This document shows positions 9,737 through 23,362 of a DNA stretch of 64,000 bases, piece by piece. Below the pieces are notes generated by a model that was not told where the DNA came from, made no database searches, and saw only the letters and a program-made list of their open reading frames with translations. Made by a program: the position numbers and the translations under genes. Location: the NCBI RefSeq assembly GCF_001429185.1, contig NZ_LMIW01000001.1, positions 186,968 to 250,967 on the forward strand. Reading direction: 5' to 3'. Position 1 is the stretch's first letter, and each line of letters begins with the position of its first letter. The DNA is from Terrabacter sp. Root85. Its GTDB lineage: Bacteria; Actinomycetota; Actinomycetes; Actinomycetales; Dermatophilaceae.

Positions 9737-9863
9737 CCTGGTTACTCCATAACGTTGCTCGTGGTCAGTCGCCCTGGCGGGCGGCTCCTTGACTGTTCGG
9801 CCCCTCGACCCCCGAGGTCGGGCGTGTCGGAACCGGTACTTCCCCCTGCACTCCCCTGCTTCA

Positions 9864-9883
9864 CGACGGCCGGGAGGCCGTCG
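9864..9883 (-). other. Hairpin in the rpsL leader
   Basis: CGACGGCC (9864-9871) and GGCCGTCG (9876-9883) form a perfect 8-bp stem with a GGGA loop. It lies about 130 nt upstream of the rpsL start, inside the predicted untranslated leader. The rest of the 9737-10120 gap holds the promoter and a terminator listed separately and no gene. Confidence 0.45.
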
Positions 9884-10013
9884 GTGGGAAGGGTTGCCCG
9901 GCGAAAGGTGTGCTCTGGACCGCAGTGATGTCACGTCCCGCGGTGAGCGGGCGGACAGGGCACCGAGGCCGTCATCGCGCGTGCCTGAGTACGTGCCTCA
10001 GACACAGTGTTCA

Positions 10014-10042
10014 AGCGTACCGGGGCGCGGCACGCCGACCAA
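10014..10042 (-). promoter_or_regulatory. Candidate str operon (rpsL) promoter
   Basis: On the minus strand TTGGTC (10042-10037) and TACGCT (10019-10014) are spaced by 17 bp. The -35 lies within GATTTGGTC, which is repeated exactly in the rplJ promoter region. An alternative, TTGAAC (10014-10009) and TACTCA (9991-9986), also has a 17-bp spacer and could be a second start. Confidence 0.5.
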
Positions 10043-10053
10043 ATCGGTTAGAC

Positions 10054-10070
10054 CGGCCCCCACGGGGCCG
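10054..10070 (-). terminator. Terminator hairpin after the conserved hypothetical gene
   Basis: CGGCCCC (10054-10060) and GGGGCCG (10064-10070) form a 7-bp stem with a 3-nt loop, 51 bp beyond the stop at 10121. It separates this gene from the rpsL promoter immediately next to it. Confidence 0.5.
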
Positions 10071-10120
10071 ATGCGGTATGCCGTCCGGCGCGCACCTCGG
10101 CACGGCACCGACGCGCCCGG

Positions 10121-10750
10121 TCAGCCCAGACGCCAGTCACCGGCGTACATGTGCAGCACGGGCACGCCGAGGGCCTCCCGGGCCCGGGAGGCCCAGTCGG
10201 TGTGGAAGGTGTCCTCGACGGCGTGCGGCTCGGTGACGACGACGACCTCGAGGGCGCCGAGGCGGGCCACCTCCTCGACGAGCGTCGGCATGGGGTCGTC
10301 GGCGGTGATCTCGCCGGTCGCGACGACGTCGTGGCCCCCGAACTCGGCCAGCGTCGTCGACAGCGCGGTGTCGGCATCGGTGTGGGCCTCGCTCCGGTCC
10401 ACGGGCCGCAGCGAGTCGAGCGCCTCACGCATCTCGAAGAGGCTGAGGTGGTTGAGGAAGGAGCTGAGCAGGTTGCGCTCCGTGTCGGCGGGCACGAGGA
10501 CCCGGTAGGTCGGCGCGTCGTCCTCGTGCAGCCCGATGATCTTGTCGACGTCGACGGGCTTGAGCGCCTCCTCGGTGAGCACGATGATCGTCGGTGCGGG
10601 ACCGCTGTCGCTCTCGTCCGTGCGACGGTCGGCCGGCCCGGCAGCGGGCTCCGCGGCAGACTCGACACCAGGCGCGTCGGTGGTGGGCTCGGTCGCCGCG
10701 GGCTCGGCGGTCTCGGGCGCGTTCGGCACGTCGGCCGTGGGCTCGGTCAT
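10121..10750 (-). CDS. Conserved hypothetical protein, possible UspA-like fold
   Basis: A 209-residue protein whose first 50 residues are Ala/Pro/Glu/Thr-rich and probably disordered. From residue 52 (TIIVLTEEALKPVDVDKIIG) it alternates strands and helices, and it ends with VVVVTEPHAVEDTFHTDWAS and a closing LGVPVLHMY strand. This pattern recalls small Rossmann-like or universal-stress-type proteins seen in many actinobacteria; I do not know a proven function. It starts with ATG at 10750, 34 bp after the PBP4 stop on the same strand. Confidence 0.7.
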   Translation of the reverse strand: MTEPTADVPNAPETAEPAATEPTTDAPGVESAAEPAAGPADRRTDESDSGPAPTIIVLTEEALKPVDVDKIIGLHEDDAPTYRVLVPADTERNLLSSFLNHLSLFEMREALDSLRPVDRSEAHTDADTALSTTLAEFGGHDVVATGEITADDPMPTLVEEVARLGALEVVVVTEPHAVEDTFHTDWASRAREALGVPVLHMYAGDWRLG

Positions 10751-10784
10751 GCGACCACCCTACCGAGGCAGCAGGTCTCGCGGC

Positions 10785-12341
10785 TCAGCGGTTGGTCATG
10801 CGCCAGCGCGCGAGCAGCACGCCGAGACGGTCCTCGACCGGTCGCGGCGAGGTGGCGGAGTAGTTGCTCATCATGACGAAGACGTAGCGGCGGCCGTCAG
10901 CGCCCGTGACGTAGCCCGCGAGAGACGTGACGCCGGTCAGGCTCCCGTTCTTGGCGCGCAGGTTGCCCGCAGCCGCGGTTCCCCGCATGCGGCTCGCCAG
11001 GGTCCCGCCGGTCCATCGGACCGGGTCGGCCCCCGCGACCGGCAGCGCGGCACGGAAGGCGGGCCACCACGACGTGCGCTGGACCTTGTCGAGGAGGCTC
11101 GCGAGCTGGTTGGGGGTCAGGCGGTCGGCCCGGGCGAGTCCCGAGCCGTCGACGAACCGCAGGCCCGCGATGGGGATCCCGATGCGAGCGGCGTAGTCGC
11201 GCAGCGCCTTCGTGCCGTCGGCCCAGCTGCCCGGGCGCCCCGACCGGGCCCCGAGGGTCTTCGTGATGGCCTCGGCATGACCGTTGTTGCTCAGCTTGAG
11301 GAACGGCACGAGCAGCTGCCCCAGGGTCATCGACGCGTGCCGTGCCAGCAGCGCCTGACCGACCGGCGTCCTCCCACGCACGGCGGTCCCGTCGACCCGG
11401 ATGCCAGCGGCCACCAGCCGCGCGCGCAGGGCACGCGCGGTCATGAGGGCGGGGTCGTCGACGGTGACCCACTTCTTGGCCGCCGAGTGCTCGAGCGGCA
11501 CCTGGCCGGTGACGGTCAGCGTGTTGGTGCCTGCCGTTCGGGCGACCGAGATCGTGGTCGCGGACCCGGTGGCGGAGGTGCGCGACCTGTTGACCAGGCG
11601 CACGTGGGAGGCCGCGGACGCCGGCGTCACGGTGAGCCGCGGCGCGCTCGCGGTGCTCGTGCCGGGCGTCGCGGTGACGATGACGGTGCCGGCGTCGTAG
11701 TCGGTGTCGGGTGCCAGCGTCAGGGCCGACACCTGCGCGGCGTAGTAGCTCGACGCGTACGACGTCGACCAGTAGGGGTTGTAACGCACCTCGTCGAAGG
11801 CGGACGCGTCGCCGACGACGTTACCCGTGACCCGCGTGACCCCCTTGGCCCGCAGTGAGCTCGCCAGCGACGTCAGGTCGCGCTCGAGCAGCGTCGGGTC
11901 GCCGCTGCCCTTGAGGTAGAGCCGTGAGACCACTCCCCCGTTCGGCGCCGACGGGGCGTAGACGTCGGTGCGCCAGCGGTAGCCGCTGCCGAGGGTGTAC
12001 ATCGCCGCCGCGGCGGTGAACGTCTTCTGCGTCGACGCCGGCGCGAGCGGGGTGTTGGCGTAGCGGACGTAGACCGGCGTACGCGTGGAGGCGTCGGCCA
12101 CCACGACTCCGACGTGCGCCGTCGAGGCCGTCACGCTCGGGTCGGTCATGAGCCGGCCCACCTCGCGGCGCAGGGCGGCGTCGCGCGCTGAGTAGACAGT
12201 GGCGCCGGAACCCGGTGGGGCCGTCGCCACGAGCGCGGCCACGGCGAGCATGACCACCGCGAGGAGGAACGGCCAGCGCACCGCCCGACGCGGACCGGTT
12301 GAGCCGCGGACGACCTTGAGCGAACGAGGAGCTCCGAACAT
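10785..12341 (-). CDS. dacB: D-alanyl-D-alanine carboxypeptidase/endopeptidase (PBP4, peptidase S13)
   Basis: This 518-residue protein trims or cleaves peptidoglycan cross-links outside the membrane. One N-terminal membrane segment (about residues 23-42) serves as signal or anchor. The active-site motif STQK gives Ser103 and Lys106, and the second motif SNN gives Ser351 and Asn353. The third motif, normally KTG in this family, reads KNG (Lys464-Asn465-Gly466) before SLTGVTSLAGYV. The overall length and the inserted domain between motifs 1 and 2 fit PBP4/DacB. ATG at 12341 has GGGAGG 5 bp upstream. The enzyme is likely functional, but the KNG change deserves attention. Confidence 0.88.
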   Translation of the reverse strand: MFGAPRSLKVVRGSTGPRRAVRWPFLLAVVMLAVAALVATAPPGSGATVYSARDAALRREVGRLMTDPSVTASTAHVGVVVADASTRTPVYVRYANTPLAPASTQKTFTAAAAMYTLGSGYRWRTDVYAPSAPNGGVVSRLYLKGSGDPTLLERDLTSLASSLRAKGVTRVTGNVVGDASAFDEVRYNPYWSTSYASSYYAAQVSALTLAPDTDYDAGTVIVTATPGTSTASAPRLTVTPASAASHVRLVNRSRTSATGSATTISVARTAGTNTLTVTGQVPLEHSAAKKWVTVDDPALMTARALRARLVAAGIRVDGTAVRGRTPVGQALLARHASMTLGQLLVPFLKLSNNGHAEAITKTLGARSGRPGSWADGTKALRDYAARIGIPIAGLRFVDGSGLARADRLTPNQLASLLDKVQRTSWWPAFRAALPVAGADPVRWTGGTLASRMRGTAAAGNLRAKNGSLTGVTSLAGYVTGADGRRYVFVMMSNYSATSPRPVEDRLGVLLARWRMTNR

Positions 12342-12466
12342 GACGACCTCCCGAGGGTGTCGCCGGCCGGCCCTGGCGCCGCCGGACTCTCACCTCGCCC
12401 GAGAGACTAGTCCGATTTGTCCGTTTCCGGCGCGCTGAAACCAACCGCCCGTCCCGGATACGCCGA

Positions 12467-12496
12467 GGGCCGGCTCCCCGGTCGGGGAGCCGGCCC
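12467..12496 (-). terminator. rpoBC operon terminator
   Basis: GGGCCGGCTCCCCG (12467-12480) and CGGGGAGCCGGCCC (12483-12496) form a perfect 14-bp stem, about 50 bp after the rpoC stop. A GGCATAC copy lies right beside it (12500-12506). Confidence 0.8.
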
Positions 12497-12548
12497 AGCG
12501 GCATACGTGGTGGTCGTCGTCCGCCGCTCGCGCGGCGGACGGGACCGG

Positions 12549-16445
<3,897 letters not shown>

Positions 16446-16508
16446 GTGGTTCCTTCTCTCGTAACTCTCGTTAAGTCTTTGGTCTGAGTGGTGTTCGTTG
16501 ACGAGGGG

Positions 16509-16542
16509 GCGTATGCCGCTGAGCGGGCCCAGCGGCATACGC
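16509..16542 (-). other. Perfect hairpin in the rpoB-rpoC gap, made from paired GTATGCC/GGCATAC
   Basis: GCGTATGCCGCTG (16509-16521) and CAGCGGCATACGC (16530-16542) form a perfect 13-bp stem with an 8-nt loop, 24 bp after the rpoB stop. It lacks a T-tract, so it may be a processing or mRNA-stability element or a partial terminator setting the rpoB:rpoC ratio. Confidence 0.65.
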
Positions 16543-16566
16543 ACCGCTTGTCGTTAGGTGGCCTTC

Positions 16567-19500
16567 TCAGACCTCTTCGACGCTGGACGGCTCACGCCGG
16601 CTCAGGTCGATGCCGAGCTCCTCCGCCGCGCGGAAGACCTCCTCGTCGGACTCCTTCATCTCGATCGTGGTGCCGTCGCTGCTCAGGACCTCGACGTTGA
16701 GACACAGGGACTGCATCTCCTTGAGGAGGACCTTGAACGACTCCGGGATGCCCGAGTCGGGGATGTTCTCGCCCTTGACGATGGCCTCGTAGACCTTCAC
16801 GCGGCCGGGAACGTCGTCCGACTTGATCGTCAGCAGCTCCTGGAGCGTGTAGGCGGCGCCGTACGCCTCGAGGGCCCAGACCTCCATCTCACCGAAGCGC
16901 TGGCCACCGAACTGGGCCTTACCGCCGAGCGGCTGCTGGGTGATCATCGAGTACGGACCGGTCGAACGAGCGTGGATCTTGTCGTCGACGAGGTGGTGGA
17001 GCTTGAGGATGTACATGTAGCCGACCGCGACGGGCTCCGGGAACGGCTCGCCGGAGCGGCCGTCGAAGAGGCGCGTCTTGCCCGAGGCGTCGATGAGGCG
17101 AACCCCGTCGCGCGTCTTGAGCGTCGAGTCGAGCAGACCCGTGACGACGTCCTCGGAGGCACCGTCGAAGACCGGCGTCGCCACGCGCGTGCCCGCAGGG
17201 GCCTCGTGCGCGTCGGGCGCGATCTCCTTGGCCCACTCCGGGCTGCCCTCGATCTTCCAGCCGCGCGAGGCGGCCCAGCCGAGGTGCAGCTCGAGGATCT
17301 GGCCGAGGTTCATACGACGGGGAACACCGTGCGGGTTGAGCACGACGTCGACCGGCGTGCCGTCCTCGAGGAAGGGCATGTCCTCGACCGGGAGGATCTT
17401 GGAGATGACACCCTTGTTGCCGTGGCGGCCGGCGAGCTTGTCACCGTCGGTGATCTTGCGCTTGTTGGCCACGTAGACGCGGACGAGCTGGTTGACGCCG
17501 GGCGGCAGGTCGTCGCCCAGGTCGGCACGGAACTCCTTGACGCCGATGACCGTGCCGGTCTCGCCGTGGGGCACCTTGAGCGACGTGTCGCGGACCTCGC
17601 GGGCCTTCTCACCGAAGATGGCGCGCAGCAGGCGCTCCTCCGGCGTCAGCTCGGTCTCGCCCTTGGGCGTGACCTTGCCGACGAGCAGGTCGCCGTCACG
17701 GACCTCGGCGCCGACGCGGATGATGCCGCGCTCGTCGAGGTCGGCGAGGACCTCCTCGGAGACGTTCGGGATGTCCCGGGTGATCTCCTCGGGGCCGAGC
17801 TTCGTGTCGCGGGCGTCGACCTCGTGCTCCTCGATGTGGATCGAGGAGAGGACGTCGTCCTGGACGAGACGCTGGCTGAGGATGATCGCGTCCTCGTAGT
17901 TGTGGCCCTCCCACGACATGAACGCCACGAGCAGGTTGCGCCCGAGCGCCATCTCGCCACCCTCGGTCGCGGGACCGTCGGCGATGACGCCACCGGCCTC
18001 GAGACGGTCGCCCTCGTTGACGACGACGACCTGGTTGTAGCTCGTGCCCTGGTTGGAGCGCGCGAACTTGGCGATGCGGTACGTCTGGTACGTGCCGTCG
18101 TCGTTGGCGACGGTGACGAGGTCAGCCGACACCTCCTGGACGACACCGGCCTTCTCGGCACGGACGACGTCGCCCGAGTCGAGGGCGGCGCGGAACTCCA
18201 TGCCGGTACCGACGATGGGCGCCTCGCTCTTGACGAGCGGGACGGCCTGACGCTGCATGTTGGCGCCCATGAGGGCACGGTTGGCGTCGTCGTGCTCGAG
18301 GAACGGGATCATCGCGGTCGCGGCCGAGACCATCTGGCGCGGCGACACGTCCATGTAGTCGACCTCGTCGCCGGGGACGAGCTCGACCTCTCCACCCTTG
18401 GTGCGCACGAGCACGCGGTCCTCGGTGAAGTTGTTCTGCTTGTCGAGCGGCGCGTTGGCCTGGGCGACGACGTAGCGGTCCTCCTCGTCGGCGGACAGGT
18501 AGTCGACGTCGTCGGTCACGTGACCGCCGGTGACCTTGCGGTACGGCGTCTCGATGAAGCCGAACGCGTTGATGCGACCGTAGGACGCGAGCGAGCCGAT
18601 GAGGCCGATGTTCGGGCCTTCCGGCGTCTCGATCGGGCACATGCGGCCGTAGTGCGACGGGTGGACGTCACGGACCTCCATCTGGGCGCGGTCACGGGAG
18701 ATACCACCCGGGCCGAGCGCGGACAGGCGACGCTTGTGCGTCAGACCCGCGAGCGGGTTGTTCTGGTCCATGAACTGCGAGAGCTGCGACGTGCCGAAGA
18801 ACTCCTTGATCGAGGCCACCACGGGGCGGATGTTGATCAGGGTCTGCGGGGTGATCGCCTCGACGTCCTGCGTCGTCATGCGCTCGCGGACGACACGCTC
18901 CATGCGCGACAGGCCCGTGCGGACCTGGTTCTGGATGAGCTCGCCGACGGAGCGGAGGCGACGGTTGCCGAAGTGGTCGATGTCGTCGACCTCGACGCGG
19001 ACGTCGATCTCCTCGGCGTTCTTGACGCCCTTCATCGAGTCCTGGCCGTCGTGCAGCGTGACGATGAACTTGATCGTCTTGACGATGTCGTCGATCGACA
19101 GGGTCGAGTCGTTGATCGAGGCGTCGAGACCGAGCTTCTTGTTCACCTTGTAGCGGCCGACCTTGGCGAGGTCGTAGCGCTTGCCGTTGAAGTAGAGGTT
19201 GTCGAGCAGGGTCTGCGCGGCCTCCTTGGTCGGCGGCTCGCCCGGGCGCAGCTTGCGGTAGATGTCGAGCAGCGCGTCGTCCTGGCCCTGGGTGTGGTCC
19301 TTCTCCAGGGTGAGGCGCATCGACTCGAACTCGCCGAACTCCTCGAGGATCTGGGCCTCGGTCCAGCCGAGGGCCTTGAGGAGGACGGTGACCGACTGCT
19401 TGCGCTTGCGGTCGACGCGGACGCCGACCATGTCGCGCTTGTCGATCTCGAACTCGAGCCAGGCGCCGCGGCTCGGGATGATCTTGGCCGTGTAGATGTC

Positions 19501-20049
19501 CTTGTCGGACGTCTTGTCGGGCGTGCGCTCGAAGTAGACGCCCGGGCTGCGGACGAGCTGCGAGACGACGACACGCTCGGTGCCGTTGATGATGAAGGTG
19601 CCGCGCTCGGTCATGAGCGGGAAGTCGCCCATGAAGACCGTCTGGCTCTTGATCTCACCCGTCTGGGCGTTCATGAACTCGGCGGTGACGAAGAGCGGTG
19701 CGTCGTACGTCTGGTCGCGCTCCTTGCACGACTCGATCGTCTTGCGGGTCTCCTCGAAGCGGTGGTCGCGGAACGACAGCGACATCGAGCCGCTGAAGTC
19801 CTCGATCGGGGAGATCTCCTCGAAGATCTCCTCGAGCCCGGACCGGTCCGGGACGTCGGTGCGTCCCTCGGCCTTGGCCGCGGCGACGCGAGCCTGCCAG
19901 CGCTCGTTGCCGAGCAGCCAGTCGAAGCTCTCCGTCTGAAGCGCCAGGAGGTCGGGGACCTCGAGTGGTTCGCGAATCTTCGCGAAGGACAGACGTCCCG
20001 AAGGGGTCTGTGCGGTGGACATGTTCGTCGCAGTACGCGAGGCAGCCAA
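16567..20049 (-). CDS. rpoB: DNA-directed RNA polymerase beta subunit
   Basis: The beta subunit, 1160 residues. The start is TTG at 20049 (reads [14 protein letters not shown]), which matches the usual actinobacterial beginning and has GGAAGGA about 6 bp upstream. The rifampicin-binding segment reads [20 protein letters not shown] followed by [11 protein letters not shown], the wild-type sensitive pattern. The C-terminal clamp region with [20 protein letters not shown] is present. It is the promoter-proximal gene of rpoB-rpoC. Confidence 0.98.
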   Translation of the reverse strand: MAASRTATNMSTAQTPSGRLSFAKIREPLEVPDLLALQTESFDWLLGNERWQARVAAAKAEGRTDVPDRSGLEEIFEEISPIEDFSGSMSLSFRDHRFEETRKTIESCKERDQTYDAPLFVTAEFMNAQTGEIKSQTVFMGDFPLMTERGTFIINGTERVVVSQLVRSPGVYFERTPDKTSDKDIYTAKIIPSRGAWLEFEIDKRDMVGVRVDRKRKQSVTVLLKALGWTEAQILEEFGEFESMRLTLEKDHTQGQDDALLDIYRKLRPGEPPTKEAAQTLLDNLYFNGKRYDLAKVGRYKVNKKLGLDASINDSTLSIDDIVKTIKFIVTLHDGQDSMKGVKNAEEIDVRVEVDDIDHFGNRRLRSVGELIQNQVRTGLSRMERVVRERMTTQDVEAITPQTLINIRPVVASIKEFFGTSQLSQFMDQNNPLAGLTHKRRLSALGPGGISRDRAQMEVRDVHPSHYGRMCPIETPEGPNIGLIGSLASYGRINAFGFIETPYRKVTGGHVTDDVDYLSADEEDRYVVAQANAPLDKQNNFTEDRVLVRTKGGEVELVPGDEVDYMDVSPRQMVSAATAMIPFLEHDDANRALMGANMQRQAVPLVKSEAPIVGTGMEFRAALDSGDVVRAEKAGVVQEVSADLVTVANDDGTYQTYRIAKFARSNQGTSYNQVVVVNEGDRLEAGGVIADGPATEGGEMALGRNLLVAFMSWEGHNYEDAIILSQRLVQDDVLSSIHIEEHEVDARDTKLGPEEITRDIPNVSEEVLADLDERGIIRVGAEVRDGDLLVGKVTPKGETELTPEERLLRAIFGEKAREVRDTSLKVPHGETGTVIGVKEFRADLGDDLPPGVNQLVRVYVANKRKITDGDKLAGRHGNKGVISKILPVEDMPFLEDGTPVDVVLNPHGVPRRMNLGQILELHLGWAASRGWKIEGSPEWAKEIAPDAHEAPAGTRVATPVFDGASEDVVTGLLDSTLKTRDGVRLIDASGKTRLFDGRSGEPFPEPVAVGYMYILKLHHLVDDKIHARSTGPYSMITQQPLGGKAQFGGQRFGEMEVWALEAYGAAYTLQELLTIKSDDVPGRVKVYEAIVKGENIPDSGIPESFKVLLKEMQSLCLNVEVLSSDGTTIEMKESDEEVFRAAEELGIDLSRREPSSVEEV

Positions 20050-20201
20050 GGAGGGTCCTTCCACGGGCCTTTTTCGAATCTTCAGATCCGCGTTGCCGCA
20101 TGGCTCCGCTCGCGGGTCCCGAGGTCATACCGGATGCCGGATGGCATGGTGTTGGGCCTGACCGAGGTCGCGAAGGGTGGGCATGGGCAGCGCAAAGGCC
20201 T

Positions 20202-20230
20202 AGCCTACCGGTAAAGGGCAGGAGTGTCCA
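20202..20230 (-). promoter_or_regulatory. Candidate rpoBC promoter
   Basis: On the minus strand TGGACA (20230-20225) and TAGGCT (20207-20202) are spaced by exactly 17 bp, close to the sigma-70 consensus. It predicts a leader of roughly 145 nt before the rpoB TTG. The remainder of the 20050-20548 gap shows no gene; the part next to the DUF4282 start has a GAGAGGG ribosome site but no promoter I would defend. Confidence 0.6.
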
Positions 20231-20548
20231 GCCGGGTCAAGGGACGGAGATCGTCTCCCGAGGTGCCCACCCGGTCTCGAACGACCGAGCGCCCTCGACG
20301 TGACCTGCCACGCCCCCCGGACCGGGAGCTCGCGATGCGAACGCGACGAATATGGCCCTCCGCGGGCCGGACGTCAAGACCCTCGCCCTCGCAGGCGCGT
20401 CGCGACACGCCGCCGAGGACCGCCCGGAACCCCGCTGACCTGCACGAACACGGCGGCGGCCGGCCTCGATGAGGACCGTCGGGAGGGCCTCCGCCCTAGC
20501 ATGGAGCACGCCAGAGATCCGTTGACGTCTCCTTCCGAGAGGGAAGCC

Positions 20549-21061
20549 ATGTCCGATCCGAACCCGCCCGAGCAACCGTCCTTCAACCAGCCCGCCGGGA
20601 GCGACCCCACCACGCCGATCCCGAGCAGCCAGCCCGCCTCGCCCGGACCGGGGGCACCTGGCGCACCCGGCGCCGCCGGCGCACCTGTGGGCGGCAGCAC
20701 GCCTCCCCCGCCGCCGCCCGTCGCACCGGCGGGTGGACCGAGCGGCATGTCGAGCATCCCCGACCCCGCGCGGGAAGGGGCCGGCTTCTTCACGGCCCTC
20801 TTCGACTTCAGCTTCACGAACTTCGTCACGCCGATCCTCGTGCGCTTCGTCTACCTGCTGGCGACCGTCGCGCTCGTCGCGAGCTGGCTCATCTTCGTCT
20901 TCGCCGGCTTCGCCAACAGCGTCGGGACCGGTCTCGCCGCGCTCATCCTCGGTCCGATCTTCGTGATCATCTACCTCGCCGTCATCCGCATGACCCTCGA
21001 GTTCTACCTGTCGGTCGTCCGGATGAGCGAGGACATCCACAAGCGCCTCCCCCAGGCCTGA
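20549..21061 (+). CDS. DUF4282 membrane protein
   Basis: A 170-residue protein with a Pro/Ala/Gly-rich cytoplasmic N-terminus (about residues 1-75), then two membrane helices (around VRFVYLLATVALVASWLIFV and an ILGPIFVIIYLAVI segment) with a short link between them. This layout and the closing RMTLEFYLSVVRMSEDIH stretch match DUF4282. GAGAGGGAAGCC precedes the ATG at 20549. Its role is unknown to me. It is convergent with the agmatine pair, sharing one strong terminator hairpin. Confidence 0.8.
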   Translation: MSDPNPPEQPSFNQPAGSDPTTPIPSSQPASPGPGAPGAPGAAGAPVGGSTPPPPPPVAPAGGPSGMSSIPDPAREGAGFFTALFDFSFTNFVTPILVRFVYLLATVALVASWLIFVFAGFANSVGTGLAALILGPIFVIIYLAVIRMTLEFYLSVVRMSEDIHKRLPQA

Positions 21062-21090
21062 CCGCCCGGGCGACGGCCGCACCACCACGT

Positions 21091-21126
21091 CGAGTGGGCA
21101 CGTCCCCGTGGGGACGTGCCCACTCG
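21091..21126. terminator. Bidirectional terminator between DUF4282 and aguA
   Basis: CGAGTGGGCACGTCCC (21091-21106) and GGGACGTGCCCACTCG (21111-21126) form a perfect 16-bp stem with a 4-nt loop. It lies in a 105-bp convergent gap and can serve both genes. Confidence 0.85.
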
Positions 21127-21166
21127 GCGTTCCGGGGCTCCCGTCGGACGGGAGTGTGCACCCGCC

Positions 21167-22243
21167 TCAGAGGGAGGGCTGCTGCTGGGTGATGCAGTGG
21201 ATGCCGCCGCCACGGTCGAAGAGCGGCCGCGCGTCGACGCCGACCACCCGTCGGCCCGGGTACGCGTCGGCGAGGACACCGAGGGACACCTCGTCCTGCT
21301 CGTCCCCGAAGGTGCAGGCGATGACGCCGTCGTTGACGACGAGGTGGTTGATGTAGGACCAGTCGACGGGCCCCTCGGCGTCGGCCAGGGTGCGCGGAGC
21401 CGGCACGCCGACGACCTCGAACCGCTCGCCACGAGCGTCCCGCGCCTCCTCGAGCAGCTCGCGCAGGGTGCGCGACACCGCATGGTCGGGGTGTGAGGGG
21501 TCCTGCTGCTCGTGGAGCAGCACGATGCCCGGACTCGCGATGGTGGCCACGATGTCGACGTGGCCCCGGGTGCCGAACTCGTCGTAGTCGCGGCTCAGGC
21601 CCTGCGGCAGCCAGATGCACGTCGTGGCGCCGATGGTGCGGGCGAGCTCCGCCTCGACGTCGCTGCGCGCCAGCCCCGGGTTGCGGCCAGGGTCGAGCTG
21701 GACGGTCTCGGTCAGCAGCACCGTGCCCAGCCCGTCGACGTGGATGCCCCCGCCCTCGTTGACGAGGGACGAGCCGACGACCTCGGCCCCGGACAGGCCG
21801 CCGACGAAGGCACCGATCCGGGCGTCGTGCTCCCACGTGGCCCAGGACTGCGCGCCCCAGCCGTTGAAGACCCAGTCGACCGCCCCGAGCCGCGAGCCGT
21901 CGGCCGAGCGGACGAAGGTCGGGCCGATGTCGCGCATCCACGCGTCGTCGAGGGCGGCCGGGACGAGCTCGACGTCGGGGTGCAGGTGGCCGGCGGCCAC
22001 CTCGAGGTCGGCGGGGACGACGACCATGCGCACGGGCTCGAACTCGACGACCGCGTTGGCGACCGCGGCCCACGTGCGCCGCGCAGCGGCCACCTCCTCG
22101 GTGGTCTCGCCGAGCGTGTAGCCCTGGCTCGGCCACGCCATCCACGTGCGGTCGTGCCGGGCGGTCTCGGACGGCATCACCCAGCCGGGCCCTCCCCCAC
22201 CGGCTTCCGCCGCAGAAGCGTCGGTCACGGCGGTGTCGGTCAC
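21167..22243 (-). CDS. aguA: Agmatine deiminase
   Basis: This 358-residue enzyme of the pentein (GME) superfamily converts agmatine to N-carbamoylputrescine plus ammonia. Family marks visible are the N-terminal MPSETARHDRTWMAWP, the DDAWMRDIGPTFV block, VNEGGGIHVDG, and the catalytic Cys350 in GGGIHCITQQQP at the C-terminus. GTG at 22243 overlaps the aguB stop (GTGA), so the two enzymes are made together. With AguB it completes a route from agmatine to putrescine. No arginine decarboxylase is in the window. Confidence 0.92.
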   Translation of the reverse strand: MTDTAVTDASAAEAGGGGPGWVMPSETARHDRTWMAWPSQGYTLGETTEEVAAARRTWAAVANAVVEFEPVRMVVVPADLEVAAGHLHPDVELVPAALDDAWMRDIGPTFVRSADGSRLGAVDWVFNGWGAQSWATWEHDARIGAFVGGLSGAEVVGSSLVNEGGGIHVDGLGTVLLTETVQLDPGRNPGLARSDVEAELARTIGATTCIWLPQGLSRDYDEFGTRGHVDIVATIASPGIVLLHEQQDPSHPDHAVSRTLRELLEEARDARGERFEVVGVPAPRTLADAEGPVDWSYINHLVVNDGVIACTFGDEQDEVSLGVLADAYPGRRVVGVDARPLFDRGGGIHCITQQQPSL

Positions 22244-23202
22244 GGCGTCACCTCGCGACGGTGCTCCTCGCGCACGGGGGCGGTCAGGGCGGCATACGAG
22301 TCGGGACGACGGGTGGCGAGGAAGGGGAAGAGCTCGAGCCAGTCGCGACGCTGCGCGAGGTCGAGGTCGGCGACGAGGACGGCGGCCTCGTCGCGGGGGG
22401 CCTGGACGAGGACGCGGCCGTACGGGTCGGAGATGAACGAGCTGCCGTAGAAGGTGATGAGCCCCTCCGTGCCGAAGCGGTTGGGCACGACCATGAAGAG
22501 GCCGTTGGCGATGCCGTTGCCGACGATGACCTGCTGCCACAGGGGCTGGGTGTCGAAGTCCGGGTGGTCGGGCTCGGAGCCGATCGCCGTGGGGTAGCAG
22601 AGCACCTCGGCGCCGCCGAGCGAGTAGAGACGGGCGACCTCGGGGAACCACTCGTCCCAGCAGGTCGGCAGACCGAGCTTGAGCGACGGGTCGCCCAGTG
22701 CCACAACCGGATACGCATCCTCGGAAGGGCCGGGACGGAAGTACTTGTCCTCGTAGTAGCCGGCCGTGACGGGGATGTGGGTCTTGCGGGTGCGGGCCAC
22801 GACCTCCCCGCTCGGGGCCACGACGACCGCGGTGTTGAAGCCGAGGCCGTCGCCCTCGTCGGCACGCTCGTAGAGAGAGGCGTGGACGTGGACGTCGAAG
22901 TCACGGGCCGCGTCGCGGGCGAAGGTCACCGTGGGACCCGTCTCGAGGTCCTCGGCCGTCGCGGACGGTGTGCCCTCGGGCAGGGTGTCGGCCGGGTAGC
23001 GCGACAGGGTCAGCTCGGGCAGGAACACGATGGTGGCGCCGGCCTCGGCGGCCGTACGGATGCCGTCGCGGAGGGTCTCGACGAGGGCTGCGGGGTCGTC
23101 GACCCACTCGTGCTGCACGACGCCGACGCGCACGGGCGTGGCCTCCGGCTGGTCGACGCGGGCGAGGGACTCTGGGACGCCATTGGCCTGGATGAGCTTC
23201 AC
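22240..23202 (-). CDS. aguB: N-carbamoylputrescine amidohydrolase (nitrilase superfamily)
   Basis: A 320-residue carbon-nitrogen hydrolase that releases putrescine, CO2 and ammonia from N-carbamoylputrescine. The catalytic triad is visible as Glu63 (FLPELTLSRYP), Lys140 (RTRKTHIP) and Cys181 (LPTCWDEWFPE). The last motif matches the AguB subgroup, and the adjacent agmatine deiminase supports the assignment. The start is GTG at 23202; no good ribosome site is seen, so it could be slightly shorter. A GTATGCC copy lies just upstream. Confidence 0.9.
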   Translation of the reverse strand: MKLIQANGVPESLARVDQPEATPVRVGVVQHEWVDDPAALVETLRDGIRTAAEAGATIVFLPELTLSRYPADTLPEGTPSATAEDLETGPTVTFARDAARDFDVHVHASLYERADEGDGLGFNTAVVVAPSGEVVARTRKTHIPVTAGYYEDKYFRPGPSEDAYPVVALGDPSLKLGLPTCWDEWFPEVARLYSLGGAEVLCYPTAIGSEPDHPDFDTQPLWQQVIVGNGIANGLFMVVPNRFGTEGLITFYGSSFISDPYGRVLVQAPRDEAAVLVADLDLAQRRDWLELFPFLATRRPDSYAALTAPVREEHRREVTP

Positions 23203-23311
23203 AGCGTGCAGTATGCCGCAGCGCCCAGCGGGCGGTCCGGGCCACGACGCCCAGTGCCCGTCCCCGGTACCTCCCGGGGTGCAGCGTCGCGCACGCCGCC
23301 GTGGGCCGCTC

Positions 23312-23343
23312 GGTCCCGGACGACCTCTCGGGCGCCCGGGACC
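23312..23343 (-). terminator. Possible terminator after the mce operon
   Basis: GGTCCCGG (23312-23319) and CCGGGACC (23336-23343) form an 8-bp stem with a 16-nt loop, 20 bp after the last mce-associated stop. It separates that operon from aguB on the same strand. Confidence 0.4.
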
Positions 23344-23362
23344 TTCCCCCCTCGTTCCCCCG

